Below are positions 26,127 through 34,803 of a stretch of 64,000 nt of DNA, piece by piece; position 1 is the stretch's first letter; every line of letters starts with the position of its first letter. Below the pieces are notes generated by a model that saw only the letters and a program-made list of their open reading frames with translations, was not told where the DNA came from and ran no database searches. This stretch comes from Betaproteobacteria bacterium (lineage in GTDB: Bacteria > Pseudomonadota > Gammaproteobacteria > Burkholderiales > Rhodocyclaceae), in NCBI GenBank assembly GCA_016705475.1, contig JADIYD010000014.1, positions 372,001 through 436,000 on the forward strand, given 5' to 3'. The position numbers were made by a program, and so were the translations under genes.

Positions 26127-27066
26127 AATCGCACTCCTGGCTGCATTCAACGTGCAGGCCGAGCCGCTCACGCTCATTTTCGCCGGCGACGTCATGCTCG
26201 ATGACGGCCCCGGCCGCCTCATCGCCCGCGGTGGCGATCCGCTCGCCCACTTCGCCGCCACCCTGAAGGCCGCCGACTACCGCATCGCCAATCTTGAATC
26301 GCCCATCGCCGAAAGTGGCAAACCCCTCACCCCCAAGTTCTACACCTTCCGCGCCCACCCGCGCACGTTACCGGTTCTGCAAGGCCGCTTCGACGCCGTT
26401 TCGCTGGCCAACAACCACATCGGCGACTTTGGCAACGAGGCCCTGCTCGAAACCATGCTGCGCCTCGACACCGCCGGCATTGCCCGCTTTGGCGCCGGCC
26501 GCAATCTCGTCGAAGCCCACCAACCGCTGTGGCTGGAACGCAAGGGCCTGAAGATCGCCATCCTCGGCTACAACGAATTCATCCCGCGCCAATTTGAGGC
26601 CGGCGCCGAAACGCCCGGCGTCGCCTGGAGTGAGGACGATCACGTCATCTCCGACATGCGCGCCGCCCGGGCGGCCGGCGCCGACCTCGTCATTCCCTTC
26701 ATGCACTGGGGCTGGGAATACGAGCCGGTCGCCAGCCAGCGCATCCAGAAGTTCGCCCGGCGCATGATCGACGAAGGCGCCAGCATGGTCGTCGGCAGCC
26801 ATCCGCACGTCACCCAGGGCGCCGACATCTACCGGGGCAAACCCATCATCTACAGCCTCGGCAACTTCGTTTTCGACGGCTTCGAGGAGCCGCGCGCCAA
26901 ATTCGGCTGGCTACTCAAGGTCAAACTCGACAAAACCGGCGTGCTCGAATGGAACACCCTCGCCGCCCAGATGGACGGCGACGGCACCCCGCACCCAATA
27001 CCCGGCGCACTCACGCCCTGTGGCAAGGCCGGCGACGCGCAGGTAGCGCAATGCCGGAACCCGTAG
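26098..27066 (+). CDS. CapA-like calcineurin-type metallophosphatase, secreted
   Basis: 322 residues. CapA/PgsA family (poly-gamma-glutamate synthesis protein fold), which often acts as a metal-dependent phosphodiesterase in the periplasm. Motifs: TLIFAGDVMLDDGPG, ANLESPIAESGKP, SLANNHIGDFGNEAL, and the histidine motifs FMHWGWEYE and VVGSHPHVTQGADIYRGKP. The ATG at 26098 overlaps the upstream stop. The signal peptide (MSRFFRLTAAIALLAAFNVQ) is largely encoded by a copy of the dispersed repeat read on the antisense side. Confidence 0.85.
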   Translation: MSRFFRLTAAIALLAAFNVQAEPLTLIFAGDVMLDDGPGRLIARGGDPLAHFAATLKAADYRIANLESPIAESGKPLTPKFYTFRAHPRTLPVLQGRFDAVSLANNHIGDFGNEALLETMLRLDTAGIARFGAGRNLVEAHQPLWLERKGLKIAILGYNEFIPRQFEAGAETPGVAWSEDDHVISDMRAARAAGADLVIPFMHWGWEYEPVASQRIQKFARRMIDEGASMVVGSHPHVTQGADIYRGKPIIYSLGNFVFDGFEEPRAKFGWLLKVKLDKTGVLEWNTLAAQMDGDGTPHPIPGALTPCGKAGDAQVAQCRNP

Positions 27067-27195
27067 ATCACCATTGAGGCTGTTTTCAATTAGCCGCTGA
27101 GTCGCCTCAACACTTCGCTACCAAAAATGGAATGTCATACAAAATTCCGAGCGGCGCGAACCACCTGCCAATCAAGCAGCTAAACTCCCGGCATC

Positions 27196-30100
27196 ATGCA
27201 AATCGACACCTTCCTTGCCCGCTGGCGGGCGGCCGGCGGCTCCGAACGCGCCAATTACCAGCTTTTCATCGCCGACCTCTGCGCTCTGCTCGAAGTCGAC
27301 CCACCCCAGCCCGCCAACGAAGACACCCGCGACAATCCCTACGTCTTCGAGCGCCGCGTCATCTTCCATCACGGCGACGGCAGCACCAGCAACGGCTTCA
27401 TCGACTGCTACAAACGCGGCAGCTTCATCGGCGAAGCCAAGAAAATCCGCGCCGGCGCCGAAACCCGCCAGTTCGACGACGCCCTGCTGCGCGCCCGCGG
27501 CCAGGCCGAAAACTACGCCCGCCACCTGCCCGCCGACGAAGGCCGGCCGCCCTTCCTCGTCGTCCTCGACGTCGGCAACGTCATCGAGCTCTACGCCGAA
27601 TTCACCTGCACCGGCGGCAGCTACACGCCCTTCCCCGACCCGCGCAGCCACCGCATCCGGCTCGACGACCTCGCCAAGCCGGAAATCCGCGCCCGCCTCA
27701 AGGCCGTCTGGCACGACCCGCACAGCCTCGACCCGGCCCGCCGCACCGCCCGCGCCACGCGCGAAATCGCCGTCCGCCTCGCCCGCGTCGCCCAATCGCT
27801 GGAAGGCAAATACCAGCCCGAGCGCGTCGCCGCCTTCCTCTCGCGCTGCCTGTTCTCCATGTTCGCCGAAGACGTCGGCCTGCTCCCCAAAGTCGACAAC
27901 GAAGGCGCCTTCACCGGCCTGCTGAAAACCCTGCAACACGCGCCGCAACAATTCGTCCCCCTCGTCGCCGAACTCTGGCAAGCCATGGACGAAGGCAAAT
28001 TCTCCGTCGCCATCCGCGCCCAGCTGCCGCGCTTCAACGGCAAGCTCTTCAAGCAGCCCGAAGTCCTGCCGCTCGACCGCGACCAGATCGACCTCCTGCT
28101 CGAAGCCAGCCGCGCCGACTGGGCCGAAGTCGAACCCGCCATCTTCGGCACCCTGCTCGAAAGCGCCCTCAACCCGCTCGAACGCCACGACCTCGGCGCC
28201 CACTACACCCCGCGCGCCTACGTCGACCGCCTCGTCCTGCCTACCGTCATCGAGCCCCTGCGCGCCAACTGGCACGACACCCAGGCCGCCGCCCTGCTCC
28301 TCGCCAACGAAGGCAAACTAAAGGACGCCGCCGACCTCGTCCGCGCCTGGCACCACAAGCTGTGCACCACCCGCGTCCTCGACCCGGCCTGCGGCTCCGG
28401 CAACTTCCTCTACGTCACGCTCGAACACATGAAGCGGCTCGAAGGCGAAGTCCTCGACACCCTCGCCCAGCTTGGCGACACGCAACAACGCCTCGAAGTC
28501 GAAGGCCTCACCGTCGACCCGCACCAGTTCCTCGGCCTCGAAATCAACCCGCGCGCCGCCGCCATCGCCGAAATGGTCCTCTGGATCGGCTACCTGCAAT
28601 GGCACTTCCGCACCCAGGGCAGCGGCCTGCCGCCCAGCCCCATCCTGCGCGACTTCAAGAACATCGAATGCCGCGACGCCGTGCTCACCGCCGACGCCAT
28701 CGCCTTCGCCACCGACGAAGCCGGCAAGCCGCTCACCCGCTGGGACGGCCGCACGACCAAACCCCACCCCGTCACCGGCGAACTCGTGCCCGACGAAGCC
28801 GCCCAAATCCCGCGCGAACGCTACACCAACCCGCGCCCCGCCACCTGGCCGCAGGCCGACTACATCGTCGGCAATCCGCCCTTCATCGGCGCCGCCGCCA
28901 TGCGCCAGGCCCTCGGCGACGGCTACACCGAAGCCCTGCGCGCCGCCTGGCCGGCCGTCCCCGAATCCGCCGATTTCGTCATGTTCTGGTGGCACCACGC
29001 CGCCGACCTGACGCGCCGCGGCCAAGTCCAGCGCTTCGGCTTCATCACCACCAACAGCCTCAAGCAAACCTTCAACCGCCGCGTCCTCGAACACCACCTC
29101 AACGCCCAGCCGCCGCTCGCCCTCGCCTGGGCCATCCCCGACCACCCGTGGGTCGACGCCGCCAGCGGCGCCGCCGTGCGCATCGCGATGACGGTCGGCC
29201 AGCCCGGCGACGCCCCGGGAACGCTGCAAACCGTCGTTGGCGAAGGCGGCGCGGAAGCCGACGCGGTGCACATCGAACTCGCCGAAAAAACCGGCCGCAT
29301 CCACGCCGACCTCAGCATCGGCGCCGATGTCGTCGGCGCCAAGGCGCTGCGGGCGAATGAAGGCATCAGCCAGCGCGGCCTCGAACTGGGCGGCGCCGGC
29401 TTCATCGTCACCCCCGACGAAGCTGCCCGCCTGCAACCCTGCGACCGCATCCGCCCCTACCGCAACGGCCGCGATCTGACCGACAAACCGCGCGGCGTTT
29501 CGGTCATCGACCTCTACGGCCTGACCGCCGACGAAGCGCGCAGCCGCTATCCGGCGACCTATCAATGGGTGCTCGAACGCGTCAAACCGGAACGCGACCA
29601 GAACAACCGCGCCACCTACCGCGACAACTGGTGGCTGTTCGGCGAAGCACGCAAAGACCTGCGCGCATCACTCGCCGGCCAGTCCCGCTACATCGCCACC
29701 GTCGAAACCGCCAAGCACCGCACCTTCCAGTTCCTCGACGCCAGCATCGCGCCGGACAACAAGCTCGTCTGCATCGCGCTGGCCGACGCCTACGCCCTCG
29801 GCGTCCTCTCGTCGCAAGTCCACGTCGCCTGGGCGCTGGCTGCCGGCAGCCGACTTGGCGTCGGCAACGACCCGGTCTACGTCAAAACCGCCTGCTTCGA
29901 AAAATTCCCCTTCCCCGCCGCCAGCCCCGAGCAGCAAGCCCGCATCGCCGCCCTCGCCGAACAACTCGACACCCACCGCAAGCGCCAGCAAGCCGCCCAC
30001 CCCGACCTGACGCTGACGGGCATGTACAACGTGCTGGCCAAACTGCGCAGCGGCGAACCGCTCACCGCCAAGGACAAGACCATCCACGAAACCGGCCTCG

Positions 30101-30588
30101 TCGCCGTCCTCCGCCAGCTCCACGACGAACTCGACACCGCCGTCCTCGCCGCCTACGGCTGGTCAGACCTCGCCCCCACCGCCACCGACGCCCTGCTCGA
30201 CCGCCTCGTCGCCCTCAACGCCGAACGCAGCCGCGAAGAAGCCACCGGCCACATCCGCTGGCTCCGCCCCGACTTTCAGAATCCGACTGCTACGGTCAAC
30301 GCCGAAAAACAGGCAAAAATCGAATTGCCTGCAACAATGCCGTCGACCGCAGCAATCCCCCCCAAACCCGCCGAAAAACGCCCCTGGCCGCCCACCCTGC
30401 CCGAGCAGGTGGCAGCCATTGCGCAGGTTCTTGCCGACAGCCCGTTGCCGCTCGACGAAGCCGCCATCGCCGAACGCTTCACCGGCAAGGGCCCATGGAA
30501 AAAACGCCTGCCGCAACTGCTCGAAACCCTGGTCGCGCTGGGCCGTGCCCGGATGAGCGACGACGGCCGTTATGGAGCGAGCAAATGA
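27196..30588 (+). CDS. MmeI-like fused restriction endonuclease / adenine methyltransferase
   Basis: 1130 residues, a one-chain type IIL/IIG-like enzyme. N-terminal nuclease: GFIDCYKRGSFIGEAKKIR holds Asp, nine residues, then Glu-x-Lys, the same D-X9-EXK spacing as MmeI. Helical linker about residues 190-330; then the methyltransferase with SAM motif LDPACGSGNFLYV (about residue 395) and catalytic IVGNPPFIG (about residue 558). A target-recognition region lies at about 720-920. A Pro/Ala linker carries a dispersed-repeat copy encoding TATVNAEKQAKIELP, and a short C-terminal winged-helix-like domain ends the protein. It is longer than MmeI (919). Cut site and specificity cannot be read from sequence. 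Confidence 0.85.
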   Translation: MQIDTFLARWRAAGGSERANYQLFIADLCALLEVDPPQPANEDTRDNPYVFERRVIFHHGDGSTSNGFIDCYKRGSFIGEAKKIRAGAETRQFDDALLRARGQAENYARHLPADEGRPPFLVVLDVGNVIELYAEFTCTGGSYTPFPDPRSHRIRLDDLAKPEIRARLKAVWHDPHSLDPARRTARATREIAVRLARVAQSLEGKYQPERVAAFLSRCLFSMFAEDVGLLPKVDNEGAFTGLLKTLQHAPQQFVPLVAELWQAMDEGKFSVAIRAQLPRFNGKLFKQPEVLPLDRDQIDLLLEASRADWAEVEPAIFGTLLESALNPLERHDLGAHYTPRAYVDRLVLPTVIEPLRANWHDTQAAALLLANEGKLKDAADLVRAWHHKLCTTRVLDPACGSGNFLYVTLEHMKRLEGEVLDTLAQLGDTQQRLEVEGLTVDPHQFLGLEINPRAAAIAEMVLWIGYLQWHFRTQGSGLPPSPILRDFKNIECRDAVLTADAIAFATDEAGKPLTRWDGRTTKPHPVTGELVPDEAAQIPRERYTNPRPATWPQADYIVGNPPFIGAAAMRQALGDGYTEALRAAWPAVPESADFVMFWWHHAADLTRRGQVQRFGFITTNSLKQTFNRRVLEHHLNAQPPLALAWAIPDHPWVDAASGAAVRIAMTVGQPGDAPGTLQTVVGEGGAEADAVHIELAEKTGRIHADLSIGADVVGAKALRANEGISQRGLELGGAGFIVTPDEAARLQPCDRIRPYRNGRDLTDKPRGVSVIDLYGLTADEARSRYPATYQWVLERVKPERDQNNRATYRDNWWLFGEARKDLRASLAGQSRYIATVETAKHRTFQFLDASIAPDNKLVCIALADAYALGVLSSQVHVAWALAAGSRLGVGNDPVYVKTACFEKFPFPAASPEQQARIAALAEQLDTHRKRQQAAHPDLTLTGMYNVLAKLRSGEPLTAKDKTIHETGLVAVLRQLHDELDTAVLAAYGWSDLAPTATDALLDRLVALNAERSREEATGHIRWLRPDFQNPTATVNAEKQAKIELPATMPSTAAIPPKPAEKRPWPPTLPEQVAAIAQVLADSPLPLDEAAIAERFTGKGPWKKRLPQLLETLVALGRARMSDDGRYGASK
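30289..30328 (+). repeat. Dispersed repeat, copy in the MmeI-like gene
   Basis: Core TACGGTCAAC, GCCGAAAAAC, GGCAAAAATCGAATTGC. In frame it encodes ATVNAEKQAKIELP in a linker. Confidence 0.85.
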
Positions 30589-31472
30589 CTTGGGCCTTAG
30601 TGCTGGAATTGATCGGACTTGCGCCCATGCTGGCTCTGGTCGCAATCATTCTCTGGAAAAAGCGACAACTGGACAGCAACGATCGACGCGATCCGATTCT
30701 CACCGAACTGCGCGTTCTGCCGGCGCACAGCCTGCGCGAGCGACTGGAGAAGATCAACGAAACGCGCATGGATAAACTGGTCTACGTGATCATTGCGGGC
30801 TTGCTGACCGCCTTGTTCATTTCGTCGCGCCGCATCGACATGAGTACTCATGCGTGGGACTGGCTGGACAGCTTTTTTGTTTTGGTGGCGATGGCCATTG
30901 CGGTGTATTTCGGCCGTCAAATTACCCGGGAAATGCCGCTGCAACGCAAGTGCAGACAAGGCGTTCGCGCCGAACAAGCGGTCGCCCAGGAACTGGCCGC
31001 CTCGCTGGCCGGTGACAACCGCATCATCCACGACATCCAGTGCGGCGACTTCAACATCGACCATGTTGTCGTCACGCCGGCCGGCGTGTTTGCCGTGGAA
31101 ACCAAGTCTCGCTTGAAACCGCCGGCAGGCAACGGCGCACCGAAGGTGAAATACGACGGAAAGACGCTTGATTTCGGTGCCTGGAAGGAAAGCAAACCCA
31201 TCGAACAGGCTGAGCGTCAAGCGCGCTGGCTGGCGAATTATCTGCGCAAGGAAACCGGCGAACCCCTCGCGGTGACGGCCATTTTAGCCCTGCCCGGTTG
31301 GTGGATCGACCGCACCGCGCGGATCACGCCGACCATGGTGCAGGTAATCAACCCGAAGAATTCGCGCTGGCTGTTGCTCCCGGAAAAGAAAGCCCCGGTT
31401 CTCGACAGTCCGGCCATTCAGCGGGCGGCCAATTCGGTGGAGAAGCTGGCTCAGGCCAAATCCGCTGGCTAA
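30585..31472 (+). CDS. Membrane-anchored NERD-domain protein
   Basis: 295 residues from the ATG at 30585, which overlaps the preceding stop (ATGA). Three hydrophobic segments at the N-terminus (residues 3-23, about 66-82 and about 93-110) suggest membrane anchoring. A NERD (nuclease-related) domain follows: IIHDIQCGDFNIDHVVVTPA then VFAVETKSRLK, giving the D-x-D and E-x-K pattern of this fold. NERD proteins often accompany defence or DNA-processing genes. Coupling to the MmeI-like gene suggests a joint role, which is inference. Confidence 0.78.
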   Translation: MTWALVLELIGLAPMLALVAIILWKKRQLDSNDRRDPILTELRVLPAHSLRERLEKINETRMDKLVYVIIAGLLTALFISSRRIDMSTHAWDWLDSFFVLVAMAIAVYFGRQITREMPLQRKCRQGVRAEQAVAQELAASLAGDNRIIHDIQCGDFNIDHVVVTPAGVFAVETKSRLKPPAGNGAPKVKYDGKTLDFGAWKESKPIEQAERQARWLANYLRKETGEPLAVTAILALPGWWIDRTARITPTMVQVINPKNSRWLLLPEKKAPVLDSPAIQRAANSVEKLAQAKSAG

Positions 31473-31566
31473 ACGTCACAGCCCCACCAGCCTCCCGGAA
31501 ATCCTCGCCGTGCTCGTCATCCTCAGCCACGCCAAGCACTTGGACGAAGGCGGAGTGAGACAAGGA

Positions 31567-31594
31567 TTGACATATTATATTTTGTACATACAAT
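31567..31594 (+). promoter_or_regulatory. Sigma-70 promoter and operator of brnTA
   Basis: A consensus -35 box TTGACA (31567-31572) and a TACAAT -10 (31589-31594) are separated by 16 bases. The perfect inverted repeat TTGTACATACAA (31582-31593) overlaps the -10 box. BrnA-type antitoxins repress their own promoter, so this palindrome is the likely operator. The brnT ATG comes only 6 bases after the -10 box, so the transcript may be leaderless. Confidence 0.7.
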
Positions 31595-31599
31595 AAATC

Positions 31600-31875
31600 A
31601 TGGAGATCACCTTCGACCCCGCGAAAAACGCCGCTAACGTTGCGTTGCGCGGCTTGAGTTTCGAGCGGGTGGCGGATTTCGATTTTGAGACGGCGATCTT
31701 CGCGCAGGATGATCGGCACGATTACGGCGAGACACGCTATCGTGGCCTGGGATTTCTTGATGGCCGCCTGCATGCGCTGGTATTTGTTGAAACCGTCGAG
31801 GGGATTCGCGTCATCAGCTTCCGCAAGGCGAACAAACGTGAGGTGCAACGGTATGAGCAAGAAACCCAATCCTGA
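31600..31875 (+). CDS. brnT: BrnT-family ribonuclease toxin
   Basis: 91 residues. BrnT toxins have a RelE-like fold and cleave RNA when freed from BrnA. Visible: ITFDPAKNAANVALRGLSFE at the N-terminus, a central DRHDYGETRYRGLGFLDGR block, and VISFRKANKREVQRYEQ at the C-terminus, all typical of the family. There is no obvious ribosome-binding site before the ATG. It overlaps brnA by 23 bases. Both genes sit next to the restriction cluster. Confidence 0.9.
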   Translation: MEITFDPAKNAANVALRGLSFERVADFDFETAIFAQDDRHDYGETRYRGLGFLDGRLHALVFVETVEGIRVISFRKANKREVQRYEQETQS

Positions 31876-32122
31876 ACTGATTGACGAAGAGAATCCGGAA
31901 TGGACGGACGAAATGGTCAAACAGTCGGTGCGATTCTCCGGTCTGCCGGGCTCATTGCAGGCCAAGCTGCGCGGTCGTCCTAAGGCCGCTGTGACCAAAG
32001 AGCGCATCACCATCCGCCTGTCACAAGAGGTCGTGGAGCAATTCCGGGCGAGCGGAGACGGTTGGCAGACGCGCATGGATAGTGCACTGAAGGAATGGCT
32101 GAAGACTCATTCGCCGGCGTAG
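31853..32122 (+). CDS. brnA: BrnA-family antitoxin
   Basis: 89 residues. Starts MSKKPNPELIDEENPEWTDE, then the CopG/ribbon-helix-helix-like segment KERITIRLSQEVVEQFRASG and DGWQTRMDSALKEWL. BrnA binds BrnT and represses the operon through the operator at 31582-31593. Order toxin-then-antitoxin is normal for this family. The start is placed at the ATG at 31853, inside brnT. Confidence 0.9.
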   Translation: MSKKPNPELIDEENPEWTDEMVKQSVRFSGLPGSLQAKLRGRPKAAVTKERITIRLSQEVVEQFRASGDGWQTRMDSALKEWLKTHSPA

Positions 32123-32166
32123 GCCGGTGTGACCAAAAAACGCCCTGTTCACCAAGGAGCCAATTC

Positions 32167-32616
32167 ATGGACACCCGCTTCCTCGACGACCTCACCCCCG
32201 GCCAGCGTTTCACCTCGCCAGGCCTGACATTGACCGAAGCCGAGATCATCGATTTCGCCTGGCGCTATGACCCGCAGGCCTTCCATCTTGATGCCGAGGC
32301 GGCCGCCAAGTCGCCGTACGGGGGTCTGATCGCCAGCGGTTTCCAGAGTCTGGCCATCTGTTTCCGGCTGTTCATCCAGTCTGGTGTTCTGGCCGAATCG
32401 AGCCTGGGTTCGCCGGGGATCGACGAGTTGCGCTGGCTGGCGCCGGTGCGGCCGGGCGATACGCTGCACAGCGAGATCGAAGTGCTCGAGGTGCGGCCGT
32501 CGAATTCGAAGCCGGATCGCGGCATCGCCCGTCTGAAGTATCAGGCGGTGAACCAGCGCGGCGAGGCGGTGCTGGGCTTCATCGTCAATCACCTGCTGCG
32601 CCGTAAACCGTCCTGA
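32167..32616 (+). CDS. MaoC-family (R)-hydratase-like protein
   Basis: 149 residues, hot-dog fold. Start MDTRFLDDLTPGQRFTSPGL is preceded by AAGGAG. The hydratase block FAWRYDPQAFHLDAEAAAKS with the Asp/His pair and the GLIASGFQSLAICFRLF segment fit MaoC/acyl dehydratases that hydrate enoyl-CoA. Substrate unknown. A repeat copy begins 15 bases past the stop. Confidence 0.85.
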   Translation: MDTRFLDDLTPGQRFTSPGLTLTEAEIIDFAWRYDPQAFHLDAEAAAKSPYGGLIASGFQSLAICFRLFIQSGVLAESSLGSPGIDELRWLAPVRPGDTLHSEIEVLEVRPSNSKPDRGIARLKYQAVNQRGEAVLGFIVNHLLRRKPS

Positions 32617-32630
32617 AGCCAGCGCCGGCC

Positions 32631-32668
32631 GTTTTCATTTTTGGCCGTTTTTTCCGGTTGACCGTAGC
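32631..32668 (-). repeat. Dispersed repeat, intergenic copy after the MaoC gene
   Basis: Minus-strand core TACGGTCAAC, CGGAAAAAA, GGCCAAAAATGAAAAC. Begins 15 bases past the MaoC stop. Confidence 0.88.
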
Positions 32669-32697
32669 AGTCACCAGCACTGACCAAACTTTACCAA

Positions 32698-32713
32698 TCG
32701 TGAAATATCACGA
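32698..32713. promoter_or_regulatory. Palindrome upstream of lemA
   Basis: Perfect inverted repeat TCGTGA-AATA-TCACGA, 41 bases upstream of the lemA start. It looks like a dimeric-regulator operator; no regulator is known to me for it. Confidence 0.4.
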
Positions 32714-32754
32714 TGGTATGCTTGTTCGCGAACCATTTTCCGGGAGCCACCTTC

Positions 32755-33360
32755 ATGCGCATTCGTCTCTATTCCATCCTCGTCGTCGTTGCCGCCTTGC
32801 TTTCCGGCTGCGGCTACAACCAGATCCAGATCAACGATGAAGGCGTCAACGCCGCCTGGGCTGAGGTGCTGAACCAGTACAAGCGCCGCGCCGACCTGAT
32901 CCCCAACCTCGTTTCCGTCGTGCAGGGCTACGCCGCGCATGAAAAGGAAGTGCTGACCCGCGTCACCGAGGCCCGCGCAAACGTCGCCGGCATGAAGATC
33001 ACCCCCGAACTGGTCAATGACGAAGCCGCTTTCGCCAAGTTCCAGAAGGCGCAGGGCGAACTCTCCGGCGCGCTTTCCCGCCTGCTGGTGGTTGCCGAGA
33101 ACTACCCGAACCTCAAGGCCGATGCCAATTTCCGCGACCTGCAGGCGCAGCTCGAAGGCACCGAAAACCGCATCACCGTGGCCCGCAACCGTTACATCGA
33201 AACGGTCAAGGACTACAACATTTCGGTGCGCACCTTCCCCAACAACCTGACGGCCATGGTCATGGGCTACAAGCCGAAACCGAGCTTCACGGTCGAAGAC
33301 GAAAAGGCCATCTCCGCCCCGCCGACCGTCAAATTCGACAGCCCGGCCGCCGCCAAGTAA
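32755..33360 (+). CDS. lemA: LemA-family lipoprotein
   Basis: 201 residues. Lipoprotein signal with lipobox LLSGCGY (start at MRIRLY, not the upstream ATG at 32713). The LemA domain shows NQIQINDEGVNAAWAEVLNQ, KRRADLIPNLVSVVQGYAAH and ARNRYIETVKDYN, then FPNNL near the C-terminus. LemA genes are usually followed by TPM-domain genes, as here. Function is not firmly known; a membrane-stress role has been proposed for the module. Confidence 0.9.
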   Translation: MRIRLYSILVVVAALLSGCGYNQIQINDEGVNAAWAEVLNQYKRRADLIPNLVSVVQGYAAHEKEVLTRVTEARANVAGMKITPELVNDEAAFAKFQKAQGELSGALSRLLVVAENYPNLKADANFRDLQAQLEGTENRITVARNRYIETVKDYNISVRTFPNNLTAMVMGYKPKPSFTVEDEKAISAPPTVKFDSPAAAK

Positions 33361-33375
33361 GCGAAAAAAGCCGTC

Positions 33376-34215
33376 ATGCTGCGCTGGCTCGTCGCCCTCT
33401 GCTTCGCGCTGCTGCCGATCCTCGGCTGGAGCGCGAGCGAGGTGGCGCTGCCGACGCTGACCGAACGCGTCACCGACCTCACCGGCACACTGTCGCCCGA
33501 CGAGCGCGCCAGCCTGACGGCCAGCCTCACCGCGCTGGAAAAGGACAAGGGCGCGCAAGTCGCCATCGTGATGCTGCCAACGACGCAGCCGGAAGCCATC
33601 GAACAATTCAGCATCCGCCTCGCCGACGCCTGGAAAATCGGCCGCAAGGGTGTCGATGACGGCGTGATCATCATCGTCGCCAAGAATGACCGGAAGATGC
33701 GCATCGAAGTTGGCTACGGGCTGGAAGGCGCCATCCCCGACGCCATCGCCAAACGCATCGCGGCCGAACAGATGGGACCGCGCTTTCGCGAAGGCGACTT
33801 CGCCGGCGGCCTGAAAGCCGCCGTCGCAACGCTCGACAAAGTCATTCGCGGCGAGCCGCTCCCCGCCCCCGTCGTCAAAACCGCCGAAAGCGGCACTGAC
33901 CCCGGCGACGCGCTGACCTTCCTGCTCATCGTCTTTTTCATGGCCGGCGTCATCCGCTCCATGTTCGGCCTGCTCGGCTCGCTCGCCGTTTCCGGCGTCG
34001 CTGGCTGGCTAGCGTGGACCGTCTTTGCCTCGCTCGGCCTGGCGGGCGGTGCGGCGCTGGTCGCCTTCGTGCTCTCCTTCATTCGCCTTGGCCGCGGCGG
34101 CTGGTCATCCGGCGGCCGCGGCGGCTTTGGTGGTGGATTCGGCGGCTCGGGGGGCGGCGGATTCTCAGGCGGCGGAGGCGGCTTCGGTGGCGGCGGCGCC
34201 TCGGGGAACTGGTGA
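33376..34215 (+). CDS. TPM-domain membrane protein (YgcG family)
   Basis: 279 residues. Signal-like N-terminus (residues 1-20), then a TPM domain (ERVTDLTGTLSPDERASLTA to FSIRLADAWKIGRKGVDDG, with IEVGYGLEGAIPDA). Two or more membrane helices (about residues 180-240) lead to a Gly-rich tail of GG and GFGGG repeats. Encoded directly after lemA and before a second TPM gene, forming the usual LemA-TPM-TPM operon. Confidence 0.88.
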   Translation: MLRWLVALCFALLPILGWSASEVALPTLTERVTDLTGTLSPDERASLTASLTALEKDKGAQVAIVMLPTTQPEAIEQFSIRLADAWKIGRKGVDDGVIIIVAKNDRKMRIEVGYGLEGAIPDAIAKRIAAEQMGPRFREGDFAGGLKAAVATLDKVIRGEPLPAPVVKTAESGTDPGDALTFLLIVFFMAGVIRSMFGLLGSLAVSGVAGWLAWTVFASLGLAGGAALVAFVLSFIRLGRGGWSSGGRGGFGGGFGGSGGGGFSGGGGGFGGGGASGNW

Positions 34216-34219
34216 AACC

Positions 34220-34714
34220 ATGCTGACACGCCTGCTCAAACACCTCTCATCGCCCGGCTGGTGGGCCAGACGCGCCTTCCGCGCCGACGACCTGGCGACC
34301 ATCGGCGCCGCCGTCAAGGCGTCCGAAACAAAGCAACGCGGTGAAATCCGCATCGCCATCGAAGGCACCCTGCCGCTACGCTCGCTACTCGACGACGAAT
34401 CCCCTCGCGACCGCGCCGCCACCCTCTTCCAGACCCTCGGCGTCGCCGCCACGCGCGAAGCCAACGGCATCCTTGTCTACGTCCAGCTCGTCGACCATCA
34501 GGTCGAAATCCTTGCCGACCGAGGCATCTCCGACCTCGTTCCACACACCGAATGGGAAACGATCTGCCAGCAGATGGAAGCCGCGTTTTCCGCCGGGAAT
34601 TACCGTGCCGGCGTACTTGATGCCATCGAACGCATCACAGCCCTGCTCGCCCAGCACTTCCCGGCCAATGGGCAGAACCCGAACGAACTCGACGACGCAC
34701 CAGCGGTGCTGTGA
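34220..34714 (+). CDS. Short TPM-domain protein
   Basis: 164 residues. The TPM core reads TKQRGEIRIAIEGTLPLRSL, then GVAATREANGILVYVQLVDH and VEILADRGISDLVP. There is no clear signal peptide or membrane span, so it probably acts in the cytoplasm or loosely at the membrane. Starts 5 bases after the preceding TPM gene; third gene of the lemA operon. Confidence 0.85.
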   Translation: MLTRLLKHLSSPGWWARRAFRADDLATIGAAVKASETKQRGEIRIAIEGTLPLRSLLDDESPRDRAATLFQTLGVAATREANGILVYVQLVDHQVEILADRGISDLVPHTEWETICQQMEAAFSAGNYRAGVLDAIERITALLAQHFPANGQNPNELDDAPAVL

Positions 34715-34803
34715 ATCTTCAATTCGGCATCGCAGCAACGGCGTTGCCAGCGACCGGGTCAAATCGGCCAGTTCCCATCCTTGTTTTTAGCGCAACAGCT
34801 TCT

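Noticed and set aside
27132..29360. A 742-residue Arg/Pro-rich open frame overlapping the MmeI-like gene
   Set aside because: It is a GC-driven shadow frame with runs of Arg and Pro and no family signal; the overlapping frame holds clear enzyme motifs.
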